A DNA stretch of 64,000 nucleotides from positions 1 through 64,000 of the forward strand of contig CALARE010000009.1 in the NCBI GenBank assembly GCA_937888725.1, given 5' to 3'. Below, in pieces: positions 24,424 to 32,200 of the stretch; within the stretch, counting starts at the first letter, position 1; each line of letters starts with the position of its first letter. The translations under genes were made by a program, and so were the position numbers. This stretch comes from an uncultured Alphaproteobacteria bacterium. Lineage in GTDB: Bacteria > Pseudomonadota > Alphaproteobacteria > CAAHEQ01 > UBA3637. The notes below the pieces were generated by a model. It saw only the letters and a program-made list of their open reading frames with translations. It was not told the DNA's origin and did no database searches.

Positions 24424-24654
24424 ATGAAAAAAATATTATTTGCAACATTATTTTTGTTATCAGCTTGTTCGAGTGGGAACAAAGAACTTTATACCAATCC
24501 ATATGGATATGGCATTTTTTCAGCCACAGGGGATAGCCTTGGTGAATGTTATCAAAAAGCAAATGACACCTGCCCCAATGGGTTTGAAAAGTTAGATCGC
24601 ATCGTCAACCCAAAAGCTGATGAGGCTGTTGAGCTTGTCTATGAGTGCAAATAG
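24424..24654 (+). CDS. Small lipoprotein
   Basis: This 76-residue protein begins MKKILFATLFLLSAC, a lipoprotein signal with Cys 15 as the lipid site, followed by Ser-Ser-Gly, which would allow outer-membrane sorting. The mature part has three more cysteines (ECYQKANDTCPNGF and the terminal YECK), probably forming a disulfide. The family is unknown; it resembles many short cell-envelope lipoproteins. A strong AAGGAGG site precedes the ATG. Its last 14 bases overlap the following kinase-like gene. Confidence 0.8.
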   Translation: MKKILFATLFLLSACSSGNKELYTNPYGYGIFSATGDSLGECYQKANDTCPNGFEKLDRIVNPKADEAVELVYECK

Positions 24655-25165
24655 GATTTTAATTATTGGCCCGTTAGGGGCTGGTAAATCAACTTTAGCT
24701 TATGAGCTTAACAAGCGGTATCACCTTTCCCGTTTAAATTTGGATGAAGTTGCCAGAAACCCTAAAAATGGTGATTATTATTCCTGGCAAGTGCAAGAAA
24801 AAACATTACACCAATTTCTTAAAACAAATGCATCATGGGTGATTGAGGGGTGTCAAAAATCACTCTACGAACAGACGAATCCTAATTTAATTGTGGATAT
24901 GCGTATCTCGCCTCTTGTTGCTGTTAAACGTTTCACATTGAGGTTTATAAAAGCAAAACGCTTAATTGGCAAAAGGGTTGATAAAAACGCCCCTGTTCAA
25001 GCTTATCATTACCGTAAACTCAGCATAAAAAAAATATTGGAATATAATGCTGTTAATAGACAAATCAATCAAGAAATTAAAGAATATCTTTCAAAAGTGA
25101 ACTGTAACGTCGTTGCTTGCAAAGGGATAAAAGATTACAACCATATCTTTAAGTTAATTCAATAA
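24641..25165 (+). CDS. P-loop nucleotide kinase-like protein
   Basis: This 174-residue protein starts MSANRILIIGPLGAGKSTLAYEL: a Walker A motif (GPLGAGKST) right at the N-terminus. The layout resembles shikimate- or adenylate-kinase-like small P-loop proteins often annotated as topology modulation (FlaR-type). LDEVARNP follows strand 2, and basic residues (RFIKAKRLIGKR) follow, as in a lid. It probably phosphorylates a small molecule or nucleotide; the substrate is unknown. The ATG at 24641 lies inside the upstream lipoprotein gene, so translation is likely coupled. Confidence 0.75.
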   Translation: MSANRILIIGPLGAGKSTLAYELNKRYHLSRLNLDEVARNPKNGDYYSWQVQEKTLHQFLKTNASWVIEGCQKSLYEQTNPNLIVDMRISPLVAVKRFTLRFIKAKRLIGKRVDKNAPVQAYHYRKLSIKKILEYNAVNRQINQEIKEYLSKVNCNVVACKGIKDYNHIFKLIQ

Positions 25166-25252
25166 GAATTAAAACAAATAAATATTTTAATTATCCCCCC
25201 AAAAAATAACCGCTTGTTATTTAAAATTTATCATAATATATTAATATTTTAT

Positions 25253-25281
25253 TTGAAAAAGTTGAAAAAATATGATATACT
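25253..25281 (+). promoter_or_regulatory. Promoter of the RNase J-like gene
   Basis: TTGAAA (25253-25258), a 17-bp spacer and TATACT (25276-25281). It overlaps an upstream in-frame ATG at 25272, which rules that ATG out as the start. Confidence 0.75.
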
Positions 25282-25322
25282 CCCCCCAACAAAACGTTTC
25301 AGCCTCTTTTGGAGCAACAAAA

Positions 25323-27050
25323 ATGCAAAATAGTCATACAAAAATTCATATCCTTGGCGGGAATAATAATTCTCGTATTGGTGCCTCTGCACAACTTATT
25401 GAGCATGAAAATGAATTAGGCGATACGACTAAAATTTTGGTTGATTTAGGTGCCCTTTTTCCATCTAAACACTTTTCAAATACACATTTTATTCCCCCTG
25501 TTACACAATACCTTGGTTATAACCCACCTAAAAACGAACTTAATCCCCTATTAAAAACATATCATCAATCTATTGGTGGAAAAAGAGAACCGCAGATTGA
25601 AGCTCTTTTTTTAACACACATGCATGAGGATCATATTGGTGGGGTTGTGTCGCTTTTAAAATCGGGCTTTAACTTTCCAACAATTTATGCTTCAGAGGCA
25701 ACAATTTATGTTTTATCCCGTTTATTGATTGAAGAAGGGGTTGAAAATTTACCAACACTTCAACCGATTAAAGGCCCTGTTCAAGTGTCAAAAGATATGA
25801 TTGTAACCCCTTTTTCTGTTTCACACACAACACTTGGGTCATATGGATATCATATTTTAACAAAATATAATAAACACAATGATGTTGGCATTATTCATTT
25901 AGGGGATTTTAATTTATCTGATGTTTTAATTGGTGAGGGTTATCAACAAGACGTATTTAACCAATTTTTAAGCACGCATTACGTCACCCATGTTTTAACA
26001 GATTCCACCTCTGTTTCAAATAAATTTAATCAAGAGCTTACGTTTCAAGAGGCGATCACTCATTGGCAAAACCTCATGAAAGAAACGGATAAACGTATTA
26101 TTACAGCTGTTATTTCACGCAGTACACAAAACATGGCTCCTATTATTTTTGCCGCACAAAAAACTGGTCGCACAGTTTTTATTGATGGGTATATGCAAAA
26201 AATTGTTTATGATGAACTACAAAAAGCAGGATTGTTAGAGGATTTTGCCGATACCGTTTATCACCACAATAACATTTTTTCAGGCGATTTGCCCACATTT
26301 ACAAAAGCAAGTAAACCAAAAGAACAAGTTATTATTTTTTCAGGGGCCTTTGCCGAAGGGCTGGATTGCCCTGCGGAACAAGGATCTGGTCTTGTTCACA
26401 TTGCCAAGCAAACACATAAAAACTTTTTACTTAATTCAAGCTCTCTTGTCGCTTTATCCCAACGGGCTATTCCTGTTGATGACATTCCTCAATCTATGCG
26501 TGAAATGGCTTTTTTATTGGGTAGACAAAATGGCAATAACATTATTCAAAATCAAACAAGTGACACGCTTTCACTCGGTGATTATCCAATGAAAGCCTTG
26601 CAACGCACGGGACATGCCACATTTAAAGAAATGATTGCCGTGCTCAGTAGTATTAAGCACCATCGTTTGAATAAAGATGACACGTTAACGGTTATCCCAC
26701 TTCATGGTGATGAGGGACAGCTAAAAAATGCGGTTAAATGTGCGAAATTAATTAAAGCTGAAACCGTTTTAGCGGGAAATGGTTCATATATCGCTCTCTT
26801 ACCAAATGGCACCCAAGGTATTTTAAAAACACCCGAGCACCCTTGGATTAGTTTTAAAACACAAAAAACAACTAAATCATGTACATATGAGATGAACCTT
26901 GTTCAAGAAGTTAGAGAAACCCGTGCAAAAAGTGCTTATCAATTGGTGGCCCGCTTAGGAGGTGGGAGCTATTTAATCCCACATCCACAAAAAAAACAAA
27001 TCCTTTTTAACATTATGCGGACAACACTTGCCCGAAAAATGGAACGCTAA
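25323..27050 (+). CDS. Ribonuclease J-like metallo-beta-lactamase nuclease
   Basis: This 575-residue protein starts at ATG 25323, nine bases after GGAG; the ATG at 25272 lies in the promoter. It has the beta-CASP metallo-beta-lactamase layout of RNase J: RIGASAQLIEH, the metal motif LFLTHMHEDHIGG near residue 98, HLGDFN later, and the beta-CASP region with IIFSGAFAEG and VIPLHGDEGQL. RNase J matures and degrades RNA with endonuclease and 5' exonuclease activity. The canonical HxHxDH reads HMHEDH here. The sequence is more diverged than usual alphaproteobacterial RNase J and the C-terminal domain is short, so a paralogue with a narrower role is possible. It is monocistronic with a terminator. 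Confidence 0.8.
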   Translation: MQNSHTKIHILGGNNNSRIGASAQLIEHENELGDTTKILVDLGALFPSKHFSNTHFIPPVTQYLGYNPPKNELNPLLKTYHQSIGGKREPQIEALFLTHMHEDHIGGVVSLLKSGFNFPTIYASEATIYVLSRLLIEEGVENLPTLQPIKGPVQVSKDMIVTPFSVSHTTLGSYGYHILTKYNKHNDVGIIHLGDFNLSDVLIGEGYQQDVFNQFLSTHYVTHVLTDSTSVSNKFNQELTFQEAITHWQNLMKETDKRIITAVISRSTQNMAPIIFAAQKTGRTVFIDGYMQKIVYDELQKAGLLEDFADTVYHHNNIFSGDLPTFTKASKPKEQVIIFSGAFAEGLDCPAEQGSGLVHIAKQTHKNFLLNSSSLVALSQRAIPVDDIPQSMREMAFLLGRQNGNNIIQNQTSDTLSLGDYPMKALQRTGHATFKEMIAVLSSIKHHRLNKDDTLTVIPLHGDEGQLKNAVKCAKLIKAETVLAGNGSYIALLPNGTQGILKTPEHPWISFKTQKTTKSCTYEMNLVQEVRETRAKSAYQLVARLGGGSYLIPHPQKKQILFNIMRTTLARKMER

Positions 27051-27105
27051 TATCCATTCATCAAAACACGTTCTTTGAATACCATACGCTAACAAATAAA
27101 GTTAA

Positions 27106-27137
27106 GGGGCGTTTTATTTTCGCCCCTACCCTTTTAT
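27106..27137 (+). terminator. Terminator after the RNase J-like gene
   Basis: GGGGCG (27106-27111) pairs with CGCCCC (27121-27126), with a T-rich stretch shortly after. It reaches the stop codon of the convergent tyrS. Confidence 0.6.
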
Positions 27138-28393
27138 TTTAAGATAACACGAAGGAAGTTTTTCTTCCCTTTACGCAAAAGTAAGAAATCCTCATTCCCT
27201 TCTTTCACTTTCAATGCGTCCGTTTGTGATAAAACTTTTTCATCATCAATGGTAAGGCCACCTTGCTGTATCATACGACGGGCCTCCCCCTTTGATGGGA
27301 ACAAACCAACCTCAACCGACAAATCAACAGCATTAATCCCTGCTTCAAATTTTGCTTTATCAAATGTTGCTGTTGGCACGTTTTCCATATTCATTCCACC
27401 AGCAAAGAGGGATTGTGCTGCCTCAACTGCTTTTTGAGCTTCTTCCTCCCCATGAACAAGTTTTGTCACCTCAAAAGCCATCCGTTTTTTAGCTTGGATA
27501 ATATCCGTTTTGCACAATTCTTCAATTTCAGCAGTTGGAATATCCGTGAAAAGTTTTAAAAGCATTTCAGTGTCAGCATCCGCTGTGTTATAAAAATATT
27601 GATAAAAAGCATAAGATGTTGTCTTATCTCTAGCAACCCAAAGCGTGCCAGATTCAGTTTTACCCATCTTTTTCCCTTCTTTTGTCATCAAAAGTGGACA
27701 GGTCAAACCAAATGTATCGGGTTTATCCTGTGTTGCATTCCCTTCATCATGGAAATTCATTTTACGACTAAGTTCCGTCCCAGCCACAATGTTGCCCCAT
27801 TGATCAGAGCCTCCAATTTCAAGCACACAATCATATGTTCTATTCAAATGCACAAAATCATATGCTTGCATAAGCATATACCCCATTTCAAGGAAAGTTA
27901 AGCCCCCATTTTCCAACCGTTTTGAATATGCATCTGATGCGAGCATCTTATTCACATTAAAATGTGTGCCAACAATACGCATAAAATCAACATAATTAAA
28001 GCTATTAATCCATTCAGAGTTATCCAAAATTAAAGCAGCATTTTCGCCCTCAGTTTCAATAAATCTAGCGGCTAAACGTTTCACCTCAGCCACATTGTGT
28101 GCGACATCTTCTTTTGTAAGCATTTTACGCATATCAGATTTCCCAGTTGGGTCACCAACAAGTGCTGTTGCACCGCCTACAACTAAAATACCACGATGCC
28201 CTTTACGTTGCAGATGACGAAACATCATTAAAGCAAAAAAATGCCCGATATGCAAGCTATCCGCCGTTGGATCAATCCCAAGATAAAATGTAATTTTTTT
28301 ATCCGAATTTAAGATGTTTTTAATTTCATCTTCATGCGTTGATTGGTAAACATAACCACGTTCTTTTAAGTATTCAAAAAAATTATCAGACAT
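27134..28393 (-). CDS. tyrS: Tyrosine--tRNA ligase
   Basis: This 419-residue class I synthetase has GIDPTADSLHIGH (HIGH at 48-51), the tyrosine pocket region MLMQAYDFVHL, GGSDQWGNI, and KMGKTESG in place of KMSKS near residue 235. The C-terminus is an S4 RNA-binding domain (GEARRMIQQGGLTIDDEKV). It charges tRNA-Tyr in the cytoplasm; full length. The promoter is at 28426-28453. The tRNA-Pro gene lies upstream, divergently oriented. Confidence 0.97.
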   Translation of the reverse strand: MSDNFFEYLKERGYVYQSTHEDEIKNILNSDKKITFYLGIDPTADSLHIGHFFALMMFRHLQRKGHRGILVVGGATALVGDPTGKSDMRKMLTKEDVAHNVAEVKRLAARFIETEGENAALILDNSEWINSFNYVDFMRIVGTHFNVNKMLASDAYSKRLENGGLTFLEMGYMLMQAYDFVHLNRTYDCVLEIGGSDQWGNIVAGTELSRKMNFHDEGNATQDKPDTFGLTCPLLMTKEGKKMGKTESGTLWVARDKTTSYAFYQYFYNTADADTEMLLKLFTDIPTAEIEELCKTDIIQAKKRMAFEVTKLVHGEEEAQKAVEAAQSLFAGGMNMENVPTATFDKAKFEAGINAVDLSVEVGLFPSKGEARRMIQQGGLTIDDEKVLSQTDALKVKEGNEDFLLLRKGKKNFLRVILK

Positions 28394-28425
28394 CTTTCCA
28401 TCCTTTTGTTAAATAAATCAGTATA

Positions 28426-28453
28426 ATTTTAGCCAAATACAAAAAAAATGCAA
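28426..28453 (-). promoter_or_regulatory. Candidate promoter of tyrS
   Basis: On the minus strand, TTGCAT (28448-28453), a 16-bp spacer and TAAAAT (28426-28431), preceded by TGGC. Confidence 0.5.
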
Positions 28454-28524
28454 TACTTTTTTAAAAAAGATAAAAAAATACTTGCAAAAGGCATAAAGTT
28501 GAGATAAAAATTATAAAAAGCTTA

Positions 28525-28601
28525 CGGAGTATAGCGCAGCCTGGTAGCGCACTCGTCTGGGGGGCGAGTGGTCGTGGGTTCAAATCCCGCTACTCCGACC
28601 A
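28525..28601 (+). tRNA. tRNA-Pro(GGG)
   Basis: This 77-base gene has acceptor CGGAGTA/TACTCCG, discriminator A and an encoded CCA. The anticodon arm CTCGT-CTGGGGG-GCGAG gives GGG, reading CCC and CCT. Its T arm and 3' end reappear in a broken copy just downstream. Confidence 0.95.
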
Positions 28602-28602
28602 A
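28582..28602 (+). repeat. 21-bp tRNA-Pro 3' end, original copy
   Basis: The 21 bases from the T loop to one base past CCA are repeated exactly at 28771-28791. Confidence 0.9.
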
Positions 28603-28607
28603 ATCAG

Positions 28608-28638
28608 AAAAAGACCACTTTTTAGTGGTCTTTTTTTT
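28608..28638 (+). terminator. Terminator of tRNA-Pro
   Basis: AAAAGACCACT pairs with AGTGGTCTTTT around TTTT, followed by eight Ts. It lies 7 bases past the CCA end. Confidence 0.85.
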
Positions 28639-28639
28639 G

Positions 28640-28796
28640 ATTTAGCCTGGAGAAGCGGGTTTGAAGTCACGAGAAAGTGGGTTCAACCGCCGAAAAAAGG
28701 CAGACGAGAGTATGCCGGTTTTGTTTTAACAAAATTTTTCAAGGTCTGCGAAGGCTTTAAGCCGAAAGCAAAATCCCGCTACTCCGACCAATATCA
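28640..28796 (+). mobile_element. Broken tRNA-Pro 3' copy split by a structured insert
   Basis: After AGCCTGG, an echo of the D arm, the sequence holds GTGGGTTCAA (28677-28686), the first part of the tRNA-Pro T arm. A foreign stretch of about 84 bp follows, then the exact rest of the T arm and acceptor end (28771-28791). The insert is palindromic: GCAGAC (28700-28705) faces GTCTGC (28744-28749), and TTTTGTT faces AACAAAA (28719-28734). GGTTTGAA...TTCAACC also pairs just before it. It looks like a small palindromic element that entered a tRNA-derived duplicate, or an attachment-site scar. Confidence 0.5.
28771..28791 (+). repeat. 21-bp tRNA-Pro 3' end, duplicate copy
   Basis: This exact copy of 28582-28602 borders the defence island and is a candidate attachment-site remnant. 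I found no further copy up to the end of the window. Confidence 0.85.
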
Positions 28797-28827
28797 AAAA
28801 GCGGAAGTTTATACTTTCGCTTTTTTT
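28797..28827 (+). terminator. Hairpin with T run after the tRNA-Pro duplicate
   Basis: AAAGCG-AAGT pairs with ACTT-CGCTTT, followed by seven Ts. It repeats the pattern of CCA end plus terminator seen after the genuine tRNA. Confidence 0.65.
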
Positions 28828-29142
28828 GTTATCCAATTCCCCTGCAAAGCCCTAGGACAGCCAACTGTTAAAAAGTGATTTTATACCAAAATCGATGTGA
28901 TTGCCGAGATTTTTCCAAATTGATATATACTTTTGCCCGAATATATATACCTTGTGCAATGTGATTTTTTCGCCAGAGCCACTTGACCGTAAGTTATTGT
29001 TTTTGAATAATTGATTATAATGGTATGACATTAACTTTCCGAATCTTGCCAAGCAGTGGTTGGTTTAGAAACCCAAAAACTGATATCACAATTTATACAC
29101 CTCTCTAAAAGCCTTATTTTATAAGGGGTTTAATTTTTTTAT
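28828..29142. other. Non-coding island edge
   Basis: No gene is visible. The stretch is AT-rich with a small hairpin (AAAGCCTTA/TAAGGGGTTT near 29108-29131) that could end the druE transcript. A minus-strand frame of 66 codons here has no ribosome site or familiar sequence. Confidence 0.5.
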
Positions 29143-29162
29143 AACTTACACACATGGTGTTT
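29143..29162 (+). repeat. 20-bp direct repeat left of druHE
   Basis: AACTTACACACATGGTGTTT matches 38851-38870 at 19 of 20 positions. The two copies bracket the two-gene Druantia-like unit. Confidence 0.8.
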
Positions 29163-29208
29163 ACTATGCTATCTAATTATATAGTTTGATATAAAAATTC
29201 TTCGGCAT

Positions 29209-32200
29209 TTAATTCTTAGTGTAAAAAATTCTAGTTGGATAATTATCTCCTATTATGCTAGGTAATTCAATGCTAATTTTTTGAACTTGAAAATCAACAC
29301 TAGATTCAAATGGGAATAAATTTTCATAGTAATTGTACGCAGCACATCTCCAATATAAAAATCCTTGATCGAAAATTAGATTTATAACATCCCCATTTTC
29401 TAGCTCAATAATTAAAATTCTATTGTGTTCTAGATATTTTTTATTTCTTTCTTGAATATTAAATTTTAGATCAATGCTTGCAAACAATTTATTTAAAACA
29501 GCCTTGCGTTCAGATGATCTAGGCCATTCATCGTAAAATTTACCAGGTGTATATTTTATATTATCTTCATTTTCACATGTTAATAAATTAATTTCAGTAC
29601 ACTTCCAATTATTTGCATATTTATTTTTTATTGCCTTTATAAAATTAAAGAATAAACCACAAGAAAGAGGATTTTTGATATAACGATCTTTGTACGTTAT
29701 TTTTACTATATTGGATGAAATTCCGTTATTTAAACTCTCAGATAAAATATTTAACAAGCTTTGACCAAATAAATTTCCGGAACAGTTTACTTCAGAGGAA
29801 ATATTATACATTTTATCAAAGCTTGTTTTGATATCGCTGTTTAATGCTACATCGTAAAATTCTTTTTTATCAATATCAATATATCCTGAAAGAATTGAAG
29901 TATTAACATTACTTCCCCAATATGGATTTAATTTTTTTACATCTTGATCTAAAGAAGCATAAGCATAAAAACCGGTACCGTTATTTATAACAGCCATTAT
30001 ATTCTTATTCAAATTATCTGGAATTGACTTTATTGAAACATTTTTATACTTAGAAAGCAATCCTAGAGTTTCTTTTACATCGTCACTGATTTTTGTCGCA
30101 TCAACACATAAAATTGTATCAATTCCCATGGAATTATATCTATTTACTAATCTATATAATGGTGAGTTTAAAAAATCTTCATCATCATCTTGTTGGGGTA
30201 CCAACAAATACAATTCCTTAATACTTAGAGTATCTTCAATTAAACTTTCGATACTGGCCGAAGCGATAACTGTGGTATCGCCAAAAATTTTCATATTGTC
30301 GGCTAAAGTATTTTTTGAAATCCATTCATCTGTTAAAAAGTCTAAAGCTAATAACCTATCTAGGTGTTTATAGTTGTATTTAGTATCATTTTGTAAAATA
30401 CATTTATTACATGATTGAGCACAGTCACAAGTTAATGTATCTTTGGCATACTTAAATATGCGACTTAGATTTTTGATAATATCATCAGATGAACAATAAC
30501 CTGATGCATTTTTATCAAACAATTCTATTGAAAATCCTTTTTTATTTGATCCAACAAGTTTTATTTCTTTTGTTCCACAGCCAATTTCGTCAGTTTCGAT
30601 ATTCATATATTTGGCTATACCACTGCGAATTGCTACTGCCAATGAATATGCGAGAGTTTTATCGTTAACAATTTCTCCGTTAATATCTGATAAAATAAGT
30701 TCCAAAACATCAGTTTTGACTTCAACTCCTAGAGAAATATTTTCCACTATTGAATATGGAGAATGATTACATTCTACTTTCATATTTCTCATGTTGGGAT
30801 TAAAACTATTTGCACTTCTTAAACGATAATGTGATTTTCTAAACTCAACTCTGTTCTTTTCATTGTTTGCAACAACTCTGCCACACTCTAAACAAAGTAT
30901 GTAGCCGTCACCACCGCCATTTGAGTAATGAATGACACTTCCTTCTTTATCATTTTTATATTTTATGTAAGGTAAACCCAAATAATTATTTAAATCATTG
31001 TGAGCAGTAACTAGTGGTTCACATAAATTTACAAAATGTTGAACAGATACGTTATTATTAACGGGAGCATTAAAATCAACAGAAAAACCTGCTGGCTGTA
31101 TATACTTGTGAATATTATGTCTATCGATTTCTTCACCACATACATCACAGTGAATATCTAGTAATCTTGTTGATGTACCACTTGCACCACATTTATTACA
31201 ACGCCAAAAATAACGAATTGACTGAATTTCTTTAACCTCTGTTTCTGAGGCAGGAATATGCCAATTTAGTGTAATACCTGCAGATTTATATACAAGACCA
31301 TCAATAACAACATCGCTACCGGGAGCGTACTCTCTTAATGCTGTGCAAATATCTCTTGAAGGCAATTCTCTTCTTTTAAATAAATTGTCTTCTCTTTCTC
31401 CATAATTCTTTTGCATTCTATAGTCTTGATTTTCGATGCTATATCGATTGTTTGTATCAAAAGTTACGATATTTATTGGAAAACCATATCGTGGTAAAAT
31501 TCCATATCCTATCATTTCTTTTAATAGGTATTCATGCAGTAAGCGTGTCTCAGTATTTTTAATAGCGATTAAACTAATTTTATGATCTTTTTCTCTCTTT
31601 TTTTGCTCTTGAATTGCATCATATTCAGCAAACCACTTCTTTTGCATATTTTCAATTTGCAGGCTCAATTCTGAGACAAACACATCAAAACTAATATGTT
31701 CATAATGTGTATTTTTGATTAAAGAATGAATAGCCGCCTGAACTCGATTATTTGTTCTGATAGCATCTTTGCAGAAACGTTTAAATTTGGAAAGCTTATT
31801 ATCTTTAAAAGGTAACATAAGCCATTCCATATTAAGTTTGGTCGCATCACTAATTTGGCCTTTAATTGATTCAAAAAAGTAGGATAACAATAAAGAATTT
31901 ATATGTCTCAATAATACAATAAAGCTGTATTGATCTACGTAAGGAGCATTTATTTTTGATGTAAATGCCCATTTGGGATGATTAAAAACATATTGGTCAT
32001 GAGAGTTGTCTTTACATAAAGTAAAGCTTATCGCCTTTGTTTCTCTACGTCTTCCTGCACGTCCTGCACGTTGTAAATAATTGGCCGGATGTGGCGGAAC
32101 ATTATTCATAGATGCAATCGTTATACCACCGATATCAACACCCATTTCCATTGTGGTTGAACAGTTAAGAACATTTATAGCTCCACTTTTAAATTCATCT

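Noticed and set aside
28640..28796. A functional split or intron-containing tRNA-Pro
   Set aside because: The 5' half of the tRNA is not preserved in the second copy, an intact tRNA-Pro(GGG) lies just upstream, and the insert sits in the T loop with no known splicing signal.
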